Part shown: in pieces, positions 1 through 6,118 of the stretch | Numbering within the stretch: the stretch's first letter is position 1 | Layout of the letters: the number at the start of each line of letters is the position of its first letter | Source: Saprospiraceae bacterium | GTDB lineage: Bacteria; Bacteroidota; Bacteroidia; Chitinophagales; Saprospiraceae | DNA: 45,049 bases | Assembly (NCBI GenBank): GCA_027080725.1 | Contig: JALWRC010000087.1 | Coordinates: forward strand, 1-45,049 | Reading direction: 5' to 3' | Position numbers and translations under genes: made by a program | Notes under the pieces: generated by a model | What the model saw: the letters and a program-made list of their open reading frames with translations, nothing else | The model's database searches: none | What the model was told of the DNA's origin: nothing

Positions 1-72
1 TCGGAGAATAGTATTCCAATATCAAATTTAACCATCGAAGATGTGATGGATGATTTAGGCAAACTTAAATAG
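1..72 (+). CDS. UPF0175 family protein, C-terminal end (cut by window edge)
   Basis: The last 23 codons of a UPF0175-type gene are visible. They are identical to the end of the complete copy at 1939-2199 (residues ending NLTIEDVMDDLGKLK). Only the window edge hides the rest, so there is no sign that this copy is broken. Its TAG stop is the first triplet of a dispersed repeat (see 70-182). The function is as for the complete copy: a small helix-turn-helix protein of the antitoxin type. Confidence 0.8.
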   Translation, partial: SENSIPISNLTIEDVMDDLGKLK

Positions 73-182
73 TGCCTGCAAGAAAACGCTTTGAAATAAG
101 AAATGTATCTTTTGGCGATCTTTTGAATGCCATTCTAAAGATACAAGGAGAATCTAAAATAGATAAAAGGCCTGCCGGATAA
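70..182 (+). repeat. Dispersed TAGTGC-type repeat with a 36-codon ORF
   Basis: The repeat starts with TAGTGCCTGCAAGAAAAC and shares its first ~55 bases with 2197-2253 and, reverse-complemented, with 24072 leftward and 29210 leftward. A GTG at 72-74, overlapping the UPF0175 stop by one base, opens a 36-codon frame ending at 182 whose start reads xPARKRFEIRNVSFGDLL. The same peptide start is encoded at the other copies, so the frame travels with the element rather than with UPF0175. UPF0175 genes are often followed by a PIN-domain toxin; none is present here. Whether the peptide is made is unknown. Confidence 0.7.
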
Positions 183-198
183 TTAACTATTGTATATC

Positions 199-903
199 AT
201 GAATTACAGATGGCTCATAGCCTTATTCGCATTTTTACCGTTAACCCTGTTTTCTCAGGGTGTTTACCTCGAGTACCTCTACACTAATCTTCTCATTCAT
301 TCAGAAAAGCGAATCCCGGAAGAAATCCAGAATATGTATATTTTCGAATACCATTGGCTACTCGGATATGAGCACCGGTTTAAAAACGACTGGTATGCGA
401 GCATCGACTACACCAATTATTTTAACAGCCCGGGTTTTGGAGTTGTCGAAAAGAGCTATGCCAGCAATGGAATTGGTATTGGATTTTCAAGAACACATCT
501 ATTGGGCTTGGGCGTAAAACGGAGCTTTCACGACCCATGGAAAAGATGGACCCTATCGCCCGGGCTCTACCTTCGGGCCGTCTATATTCAAAGAACATCT
601 TCAGATTTCGAATGCATTCAGTTTTCTACACACGAACATGGAGATGATTTTATCGGCTGTATTGACGCGCATGCCTATCCCGGATTCAAACCGCCATTGG
701 TGGAGCTGCGACTGCCGGTAGAGTTCAGAATATGGCGGGGATGGCGGGTGTATTTTAAGCTGGGGTGGACTTTGGGCTTTAAGCGGTTTCAGGACATCAG
801 TTACCACTGGACTTATGTGGGGAGTACGGAGCATCATGATCTCACCCACTATATCAATGGCACGGGTATCACCTCCGGTCTCGGTCTAAAAGTCAATTTT
901 TAA
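199..903 (+). CDS. Predicted outer-membrane beta-barrel protein, family A, copy 1
   Basis: No named family is recognised. The 234-residue product has an N-terminal signal peptide (MNYRWLIALFAFLPLTLFSQ, cleavage likely after SQ). It then has alternating aromatic/polar strands typical of a small barrel and ends in a C-terminal phenylalanine (GLGLKVNF), as many outer-membrane proteins do. The ATG at 199 is preferred over an in-frame TTG at 190 because it begins the signal peptide directly. The last 16 residues resemble the end of the downstream family B protein (NGTGITSG motif), so A and B are themselves paralogues. Gene B follows after 18 bp, so they probably share a transcript. Compared with copy 2 (2326-3030), the differences cluster in short segments near residues 25-45, 70-85 and 130-145, the likely loops. 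Confidence 0.75.
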   Translation: MNYRWLIALFAFLPLTLFSQGVYLEYLYTNLLIHSEKRIPEEIQNMYIFEYHWLLGYEHRFKNDWYASIDYTNYFNSPGFGVVEKSYASNGIGIGFSRTHLLGLGVKRSFHDPWKRWTLSPGLYLRAVYIQRTSSDFECIQFSTHEHGDDFIGCIDAHAYPGFKPPLVELRLPVEFRIWRGWRVYFKLGWTLGFKRFQDISYHWTYVGSTEHHDLTHYINGTGITSGLGLKVNF

Positions 904-921
904 CCTTTAAGTCATCCCGTT

Positions 922-1659
922 ATGAAAAGAGTTATAATCTTCTTGGCGCTGGTACTGATATCACTATCTTCAAAAGGACAGTCCATCGCCGAAGAGTTGA
1001 CCGGATGGACGTATTATGCCCAAGGTACGCTCACAGGGGGAGGCTCTATTAAGATCAAGCCTTTTAGTGCTGTAAGCGTCAGTCTGGATCATTATCTATA
1101 TGAGCACAGGATCTACAAGCCTTGGGGATTGTATGCGTCGATAGGATATAACCCGGGAGCCTACCCCGATTTATTTTACACCATAGAGGATCTGGACAAT
1201 TTCGTTCGCTTACCCCTTTCATTCAAAATCCGCGCGTACGATGTGGGAGTATCCCGGTACGGCACTTGGTACCATGGGCGGTTTCGGTGGGGTATTGGTG
1301 CCTATCTGGTGATGAGCAAGGTATCGAGGATGTATGAAGATGTAACGGATTGCCGGTTTACCTACAAAGAGGTTTATCCTGTCCCTTTCGACTATTGTGC
1401 AATGATACAAGTCAACCCGGGGTGGAAGGTGGAGCCCATGCTCCGCGGGAGTGTAGGGATCACCCTAGCGAAGTACTTCCACATTTATGCCTTCTTCCAG
1501 GTAAAGTACGGTTTTTCTGACTATGCGACGTGGAAGTTTCACATTCGACAGGACAACGAGGTAGTCAAGACATTGGAGGTGCGAGTCAATGGCACAGGCA
1601 TCACCTCCGGCATCGGCATCAAGGCGGATTTGGTGGATCTTATGAAAAGAGTGCAGTGA
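922..1659 (+). CDS. Predicted outer-membrane beta-barrel protein, family B, copy 1
   Basis: The 245-residue product begins with a clear signal peptide (MKRVIIFLALVLISLSSKGQ). The mature part is rich in Tyr, Trp, Phe and Gly with alternating strand patterns, and contains NGTGITSGIGIKADL near the end, like family A. No catalytic motif is visible, and an envelope barrel is inferred from pattern only. It lies 18 bp after gene A. It differs from copy 2 (3049-3774) mostly around residues 24-28, 36-38 and 76-90, while the region from about residue 95 to the end is almost unchanged. The C-terminus extends four residues beyond that of copy 2 (RVQ after DLMK). Confidence 0.75.
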   Translation: MKRVIIFLALVLISLSSKGQSIAEELTGWTYYAQGTLTGGGSIKIKPFSAVSVSLDHYLYEHRIYKPWGLYASIGYNPGAYPDLFYTIEDLDNFVRLPLSFKIRAYDVGVSRYGTWYHGRFRWGIGAYLVMSKVSRMYEDVTDCRFTYKEVYPVPFDYCAMIQVNPGWKVEPMLRGSVGITLAKYFHIYAFFQVKYGFSDYATWKFHIRQDNEVVKTLEVRVNGTGITSGIGIKADLVDLMKRVQ

Positions 1660-1835
1660 GATAAACAAATTTTGGAATTTAGGGGAGTACTGGGGGTGAT
1701 GCAGTTACAAAATTCTTGTTAAAACCACTATATGTTGAGTTTTAAGAACGAAAAAATCGACTTCAACGTTTTATAATGACAAGATAGAGAACAAAGTACA
1801 ATTAGTTTCTTATTTTTGTGACAATTAACTTGATA

Positions 1836-1910
1836 TGAAACCGACATGATTAAAACAAGCATTAAACTATTCTTGTAATGATTGTTTTAATCATCAAAGG
1901 TTCCATCTGA
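1836..1910 (+). repeat. Dispersed palindromic repeat, copy 1
   Basis: This 75-bp element runs from TGAAACCGACATG to GGTTCCATCTGA. It contains 19-nt inverted arms at 1846-1864 and 1876-1894 (ATGATTAAAACAAGCATTA and its complement with one mismatch) around an 11-nt loop. A second copy lies inverted at 29574-29648, in unrelated context. It sits in the leader of the complete UPF0175 gene, just after a possible -7 box TATTTTTG at 1811-1818, so a transcript would fold here. It is a small mobile or REP-like repeat by inference. Confidence 0.75.
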
Positions 1911-1938
1911 ATTTTAAAAGGCTATAAAAAGCAAACAA

Positions 1939-2199
1939 ATGAAAACTCACACCATTTCAATTGATTTCCCTTCTGATATTCTTTTAGCATTAAATGAATC
2001 AGAAAGTGAATTAATAAAGCAAATCAAAATTTCATTAGCAATTCGTTTGTATTTAGCGGGGAAGCTCAAATTAGGTAAGGCCGCTCAAGTCTCCGGGCTG
2101 TCGAGATTTTCATTTGAAACTTATTTATCGGAGAATAGTATTCCAATATCAAATTTAACCATCGAAGATGTGATGGATGATTTAGGCAAACTTAAATAG
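1939..2199 (+). CDS. UPF0175 family antitoxin-like protein
   Basis: The 86-residue product matches the UPF0175 layout: an N-terminal strand region (MKTHTISIDFPSDIL), a helix with LAIRLYLAGKLKLGKAAQVSGLS and a recognition-like helix followed by the PISNLTIEDVMDDL end. Family members are small helix-turn-helix proteins commonly paired with a PIN-domain toxin and treated as antitoxins. Here no PIN gene follows; the stop codon TAG is the first triplet of a dispersed repeat, and barrel gene A comes next. It may be an orphan whose toxin was lost, or a regulator of the barrel genes with which it is duplicated. The latter is inference. Confidence 0.8.
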   Translation: MKTHTISIDFPSDILLALNESESELIKQIKISLAIRLYLAGKLKLGKAAQVSGLSRFSFETYLSENSIPISNLTIEDVMDDLGKLK

Positions 2200-2309
2200 T
2201 GCCTGCAAGAAAACGCTTTGAAATAAGAAATGTATCTTTTGGCGATCTTTTGAACGCCATTCTAAAGATACAAGGAGAATCTAAAATAGATAAAAGGCCT
2301 GCCGGATAA
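2197..2309 (+). repeat. Dispersed TAGTGC-type repeat with a 36-codon ORF, copy in unit 2
   Basis: It is nearly identical to 70-182. The one difference seen, in the codon for the Asn of LLNA, is silent (AAT to AAC), which is weak evidence that the frame was under constraint after duplication. A GTG at 2199-2201 overlaps the UPF0175 stop, and the frame ends at TAA 2307-2309. Confidence 0.7.
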
Positions 2310-2325
2310 TTAACTATTGTATATC

Positions 2326-3030
2326 ATGTATTACAGATGGCTCATAGCCTTATTCGCATTTTTACCGATGACCCTGTTTTCTCAGGGTATTTACCTCGAG
2401 TACCTCTACACCAGTCTTTTAAATATATCTGAAAAACCTATCCCGGAAGAAGTCCAGGGCGAGTATATTGAACAGGTTCACTGGCTACTCGGATATGAGC
2501 ACCGGCTAAAAGACGACTGGTATGTAAGTATCGACTACACCAATTATTTTAATATCCCTGTTTTTGCTGTTGTCGAAAAGAGCTATGACTGCAATGGATT
2601 TGGTATTGGATTTTCAAGAACACATCTATTGGGCTTGGGCATAAAACGGAGCTTTCACGACCAATGGAAAAGATGGACCCTATCGCCCGGGCTCTACCTC
2701 CGGGCCGTCTATATTCAAAGAACCTGGTGGGATTCCGAATGCGTACCATTAATTACACACGAACATGGAGATGATTTTATAGGCTGTATAGACACACATG
2801 CTTACCCCGGATTCAAACCCCCATTGGTGGAGGTGCGACTGCCGGTAGAGTTCAGGATATGGCGGGGATGGCGGGTGTATTTTAGGTTGGGGTGGACTTT
2901 GGGCTTTAAGCGGTTTCAGGACATCAGTTACCACTGGACTTATGTGGGGAGTACGGAGCATCATGATCTCACCCACTATATCAATGGCACGGGTATCACC
3001 TCCGGTCTCGGTCTAAAAGTCAATTTTTAA
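2326..3030 (+). CDS. Predicted outer-membrane beta-barrel protein, family A, copy 2
   Basis: The 234-residue paralogue of 199-903 has signal peptide MYYRWLIALFAFLPMTLFSQ and the same C-terminal GLGLKVNF. The start ATG at 2326 is chosen over the in-frame TTG at 2317 for the same reason as in copy 1. Strand-like blocks such as WLLGYEHR, FGIGFSRTHLLGLG and PVEFRIWRGWRVYF are conserved. The replaced stretches are short (for example HSEKRIPEEIQNMYIFEY against ISEKPIPEEVQGEYIEQV, and SSDFECIQF against WWDSECVPL). That pattern fits surface loops under diversifying selection or repeated recombination. Function unknown. Confidence 0.75.
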   Translation: MYYRWLIALFAFLPMTLFSQGIYLEYLYTSLLNISEKPIPEEVQGEYIEQVHWLLGYEHRLKDDWYVSIDYTNYFNIPVFAVVEKSYDCNGFGIGFSRTHLLGLGIKRSFHDQWKRWTLSPGLYLRAVYIQRTWWDSECVPLITHEHGDDFIGCIDTHAYPGFKPPLVEVRLPVEFRIWRGWRVYFRLGWTLGFKRFQDISYHWTYVGSTEHHDLTHYINGTGITSGLGLKVNF

Positions 3031-3048
3031 CCTTTAAGTCATCCCGTT

Positions 3049-3774
3049 ATGAAAAGAGTTATAATCTTCTTGGCGCTGGTACTGATATCACTATCTTCAA
3101 AAGGACAGTCTATTGCCGTAGAGAGAACCGGTTGGACATATTATGCCCAAGGTACGCTCACAGGGGGCTCTATTAAGATCAAGCCTTTTAGTGCTGTAAG
3201 CGTCGATTTAGATCATTATCTATACGAGCATAGGATTTACAAGCCTTGGGGATTATATGCGTCGATAGGTTATTCCCCCGGAGCTTATCCGGATTTATTT
3301 TACACTGTAGAGGAATTGGGCTATTACGTTAGTTTGCTATACTCCATCAAAATCCGAGCATACGATGTGGGAGTATCCCGGTACGGCACTTGGTACCATG
3401 GGCGGTTTCGGTGGGGTATTGGCGCCTATCTGGTGATGAGCAAGGTATCGAGGATGTATGAAGATGTAACAGATTGCCGGTTTACGTACAAAGAGGTTTA
3501 TCCTGTCCCTTTCGACTATTGTGCAATGATACAAGTCAACCCGGGGTGGAAGGTGGAGCACATGCTCCGCGGGAGTGTAGGAATCACCCTAGCGAAGTAC
3601 TTCCACATTTATGCCTTCTTTCAGGCAAAGTACGGGTTCTCTGACTATGCGGCGTGGAAGTTTCATATTCGACAGGACAAGGAGGTGGTCAAGACATTGG
3701 AGGTGCGAATCAATGGCACAGGCATCACCTCCGGCATCGGCATCAAAGCGGATTTGGTTGATCTTATGAAATGA
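3049..3774 (+). CDS. Predicted outer-membrane beta-barrel protein, family B, copy 2
   Basis: The 241-residue paralogue of 922-1659 has the identical signal peptide. Differences concentrate in two places: right after the signal peptide (AVERTGW against AEELTGW) and in the segment TVEELGYYVSLLYSIKIR against TIEDLDNFVRLPLSFKIR. The second half is almost the same. It lies 18 bp after family A copy 2 and is probably cotranscribed. A 53-codon 3' fragment of a third member survives at 5108-5266. Family not recognised; an envelope location is inferred. Confidence 0.75.
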   Translation: MKRVIIFLALVLISLSSKGQSIAVERTGWTYYAQGTLTGGSIKIKPFSAVSVDLDHYLYEHRIYKPWGLYASIGYSPGAYPDLFYTVEELGYYVSLLYSIKIRAYDVGVSRYGTWYHGRFRWGIGAYLVMSKVSRMYEDVTDCRFTYKEVYPVPFDYCAMIQVNPGWKVEHMLRGSVGITLAKYFHIYAFFQAKYGFSDYAAWKFHIRQDKEVVKTLEVRINGTGITSGIGIKADLVDLMK

Positions 3775-4330
3775 AAGGAATGCTTTAGCTGTGGTGGGGT
3801 GGGGTGTAATGCAATGTACACATCAGCGCATGGATTAAAAAGCGTTTGTATTCACAATTGAAAACATATATTGAATAGCCTTACTTTTTGGCATTGCCCC
3901 AAAAAGTAACAAAAAGGTCTAGGCGAAATAATGCGCATCATAGACTAAATTCATAAACTTTCGGTGAAGGGAACACGGCAATTCTGTCATTATCTGAACA
4001 CCTGTTCTCAATGATGTTTAGAAAATTTGTTGTACGCCACAGCTTTACGGTGTGTTAACGCCGGTTCCCGCGCTCGTATTTCGCCGGAATAGGCCATATA
4101 ATATATCTACTTTGCATAGTAAGTTTTCTTATTTTTGACTGTTTGATAAACATCTGTTCAAGAAGCCCCAAACCACTAGTCCAAATCGGAGATTTTTACA
4201 GATTAAGTGTTCTTGTAGAGAACTCGGCCCCCTCAAACTATTTGCATTCCCTGAAGTAACGTATTACACCGCTGCCTTTCTATTATTTGTGAATAATTGT
4301 TCAGATTTGTAATACACACCTGCCGGTGTG
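3775..4330. other. Non-coding stretch with hairpins
   Basis: No convincing gene is seen. At 3881-3891 and 3899-3909 a perfect 11-bp stem (TTACTTTTTGG / CCAAAAAGTAA) forms a hairpin with a 7-nt loop; it could end the barrel transcript, though no clean T-run follows. The GC-rich stretch 4030-4090, with CGCCGGTTCCCGCGCTCG, differs from its surroundings and looks like a repeat remnant. A second inverted repeat, CACACC-TGCC-GGTGTG at 4315-4330, lies directly upstream of the promoter of the MNT/HEPN operon and could be an operator. Confidence 0.5.
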
Positions 4331-4336
4331 GAGTAT

Positions 4337-4366
4337 TTGAAATTATCCGTAAAAGCAGTATCTTTG
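4337..4366 (+). promoter_or_regulatory. Promoter of the MNT/HEPN operon
   Basis: TTG at 4337-4339, a 19-bp spacer, then TATCTTTG at 4359-4366 match the Bacteroidota consensus TTG-N(17-23)-TAnnTTTG. Only four bases separate the -7 box from the ATG at 4371, so the transcript would be leaderless, or translation begins at the next in-frame ATG (4383). Confidence 0.7.
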
Positions 4367-4370
4367 AAGT

Positions 4371-4688
4371 ATGAAAACTAAAATGGAATACATAAGTCGC
4401 TTGATTCTGGATTCTGTCCATCTGATTGACCCCAAAGCAGAAGTAATTCTTTATGGATCAAGATCGAGAGGAGACGAACGGATTGATTCAGATTGGGATA
4501 TTCTAATATTAACAGACTATGCTGTAGATTTACAAATCGAAAGGAGATTCAGGAATAAACTTTATGATTTGGAATTAGAAACAGGTGAGACTTTTTCTGT
4601 TTTTGCTTATTCGAAGAAAGACTGGATGACAAAACAACGCATTACACCTTTTTATCATAATGTCACCCAAGAAGGAATTCGGCTATGA
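4371..4688 (+). CDS. MNT-type minimal nucleotidyltransferase (antitoxin)
   Basis: The 105-residue product carries the minimal nucleotidyltransferase signature GS-x10-DxD (GSRSRGDERIDSDWD, about residues 26-40). In MNT/HEPN modules this enzyme neutralises the HEPN toxin, in studied cases by adenylylating it. The gene overlaps the HEPN gene by ATGA (4685-4688), so the two are translationally coupled. The promoter's -7 box lies four bases before this ATG; an alternative start is Met5 at 4383. Length and gene order (MNT before HEPN) are usual for the family. It sits in a toxin-antitoxin cluster next to a truncated barrel gene, which suggests horizontal gain. Confidence 0.88.
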   Translation: MKTKMEYISRLILDSVHLIDPKAEVILYGSRSRGDERIDSDWDILILTDYAVDLQIERRFRNKLYDLELETGETFSVFAYSKKDWMTKQRITPFYHNVTQEGIRL

Positions 4689-5083
4689 CTATAGATGAAA
4701 GAAGAGAATATGTTACTTTCAGGATTGATTCAGCCTACAAAACATTTAATGCTGCAAAAGTTTTAGCTGAAAATGGATATTGGAACTCAGCTGTAAATCG
4801 ACTTTATTATTCTTTGTTTTACGCTGTGAATGCATTACTTGTCGCAAATGAAATTTTGACAAAATCGCACTCGGCCACTAAGAGTCAATTTTCATTGCAT
4901 TTTGTAAAGACGGGTACATTTGATAAAAAATATGGGAAATTATTATCTGAGCTATTCGACTGGAGACAAAAAGGTGACTACGATAACATTTTTGACTATA
5001 ACCAATCCTCCGTGCAGCCATTGTTTAAACCTGTAATGGAAATGATTAAGTTAATCGAAAAAGAACTAAAGAATACTCTGTAA
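4685..5083 (+). CDS. HEPN-domain protein, UPF0332-like (toxin of the MNT/HEPN pair)
   Basis: The 132-residue all-helical product shows the UPF0332-type HEPN pattern NRLYYSLFYAVNALL (about 38-52), KSHSATKSQF and a later LLSELFDWRQKGDYD (about 92-106). HEPN toxins are usually RNases that act on tRNA or mRNA. The canonical Rx4-6H motif is not evident: no His lies four to six residues after any Arg. It may therefore use other residues or be inactive. Start and coupling come from the ATGA overlap with the MNT gene. It ends 24 bp before the broken barrel fragment. Confidence 0.85.
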   Translation: MTIDERREYVTFRIDSAYKTFNAAKVLAENGYWNSAVNRLYYSLFYAVNALLVANEILTKSHSATKSQFSLHFVKTGTFDKKYGKLLSELFDWRQKGDYDNIFDYNQSSVQPLFKPVMEMIKLIEKELKNTL

Positions 5084-5107
5084 TGACAGGCGACATATAA
5101 CAAAGTC

Positions 5108-5266
5108 TTCTATCAGGCAAAGTACAGGTTCTCTGACTATGCGGCGTGGAAGTTTCACATTCGACAGGACAACGAGGTGGTCAAGACATTGGAGGTGCGA
5201 ATCAATGGCACAGGCATCACCTCCGCTATCGGCGTCAAGGCGGATTTGGTTGATCTGTCGAAATAA
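5108..5266 (+). pseudogene. 3' fragment of a third family B barrel gene
   Basis: The 52 codons FYQAKYRFSD...KADLVDLSK plus the stop match residues from about 190 to the end of the complete family B genes, still in frame, with a few changes (SAIGV for SGIGI, DLSK for DLMK). Everything upstream is replaced by the MNT/HEPN operon. The fragment shows that at least three units once existed and that the third was interrupted or deleted. Confidence 0.85.
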
Positions 5267-5454
5267 CACTTCGATATTAGCCATGCTCTGAAAACCAAGA
5301 GCGATGAACGATGTTAAAGAGATATTGAAAATGTGTATTTAGCAATTAACTAAGAATTGTTTCTAACTGTCCGAAGCATTGAGGGCACCTCACACCTCAC
5401 TTACTGGAGTTGTTGGCCGTAATTTGAGAAAGATGAATTTTGACAGATCAAATA

Positions 5455-5485
5455 TTGTACCTATAATTGTACATTATTTGGTACT
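5455..5485 (+). promoter_or_regulatory. YefM operator with three 12-bp spaced GTAC cores
   Basis: GTAC tetranucleotides occur at 5457-5460, 5469-5472 and 5481-5484, with centres exactly 12 bp apart; the middle one is a full TGTACA. The described yefM-yoeB operator in Escherichia coli consists of adjacent palindromes with TGTACA cores at a similar spacing (from memory). The site ends 14 bp before the yefM ATG. Binding by YefM or the YefM-YoeB complex is inferred. Confidence 0.7.
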
Positions 5486-5498
5486 AAATATTGTAATT

Positions 5499-5753
5499 AT
5501 GTTAACAACCACCATTTCAGACTTTCGAAAAAATATCAAAAAATATCTTGACTCAGTGACTGAAAACTTTGAGACATTGATTATCAATCGTGGCAAAGGT
5601 ACCGGGGTAGTTGTAATTTCACTCGAAGAATATAATTCGCTGACTGCAACGCAACACGAATTATCATCCAAGAAGAATGAATCCAGACTTGATTCGGCGA
5701 TTGAGAAATTCAAAAAAGCTGCATCGTTTCAAAAAGACTTAATTGAACTATGA
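5499..5753 (+). CDS. yefM: Phd/YefM family antitoxin
   Basis: The 84-residue product starts MLTTTISDFRKNIKKYLDSV, contains NRGKGTGVVVISLEEYNSL and a polar C-terminal tail, as in YefM antitoxins (N-terminal DNA-binding part, C-terminal toxin-wrapping part). The ATG at 5499 is chosen because upstream in-frame codons cross the operator cores. It overlaps yoeB by ATGA (5750-5753), so it is coupled to the toxin. Autoregulation by YefM and conditional cooperativity with YoeB are known for the family, and the operator at 5455-5485 supports it here. Confidence 0.92.
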   Translation: MLTTTISDFRKNIKKYLDSVTENFETLIINRGKGTGVVVISLEEYNSLTATQHELSSKKNESRLDSAIEKFKKAASFQKDLIEL

Positions 5754-6007
5754 AGTACATTTTTGTCGATGAATCTTGGGAAGACTACTTATATTGGCAA
5801 AAGACGAATAAAAAATACGTCAAAAGAATTAATGATTTATTAAAAGACATTTCAAGGTCTCCATTTACAGGAATTGGCAAACCGGAACCTTTAAAGTATA
5901 AGTACAAAGGCTTTTGGTCTCGTAGAATTGGTGGCGAACACCGGCTTATTTATACCGTGAGAGATGACGAAATACTGATTGCAAAATGCAGATTTCATTA
6001 TGATTAA
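5750..6007 (+). CDS. yoeB: YoeB family mRNA interferase toxin
   Basis: The 85-residue product is a full-length YoeB of the RelE/YoeB fold. All family landmarks are present: GIGKPEPLKY (catalytic Glu), WSRRIGGEHRLIY (catalytic Arg region) and the C-terminal CRFHYD (catalytic His-Tyr). YoeB cleaves mRNA in the ribosomal A site when its antitoxin is degraded. It is coupled to yefM by a 4-bp overlap. The pair is flanked by short inverted repeats, TTGTTGGCC at 5410-5418 and GGCCAACAA at 6019-6027, which may mark a moved cassette. Confidence 0.95.
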   Translation: MKYIFVDESWEDYLYWQKTNKKYVKRINDLLKDISRSPFTGIGKPEPLKYKYKGFWSRRIGGEHRLIYTVRDDEILIAKCRFHYD

Positions 6008-6028
6008 CAACAAACAAGGGCCAACAAA

Positions 6029-6065
6029 TAGTCCCTGCAAGAATACACTTAAAAATAAATTTGAA
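6029..6065 (+). repeat. Degenerate TAGTGC-type repeat end
   Basis: TAGTCCCTGCAAGAATACACTTAAAA resembles the dispersed repeat end at 70 and 2197, but the reading frame and the right part are lost. It lies just after yoeB. Confidence 0.5.
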
Positions 6066-6118
6066 TTTTAACACAGTATCTATTTACGAGAAATGGTTTG
6101 GTGTGTATCACGCGCTTC

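Larger units (their letters stand above)
1..1650 (+). repeat. Tandem duplication, unit 1
   Basis: This stretch is the left copy of a long direct repeat; it aligns with about 2128-3770 at an offset of 2127 bp. It carries the end of a UPF0175 gene, a 36-codon ORF, barrel gene A and barrel gene B in the same order and spacing as the right copy. Identity is near complete over long blocks and falls sharply in a few short segments inside the two barrel genes. Similarity stops just before the end of gene B, after the codons for DLVDLMK. The left edge is cut by the window, so the true unit is longer. Confidence 0.9.
2128..3770 (+). repeat. Tandem duplication, unit 2
   Basis: This is the right copy of the direct repeat described for 1-1650. 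The complete unit can be seen from the UPF0175 gene at 1939, of which only the last 72 bases are visible in unit 1. Similarity ends after the codons for DLVDLMK of gene B, and sequence beyond 3775 has no match to sequence beyond 1660. Confidence 0.9.
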
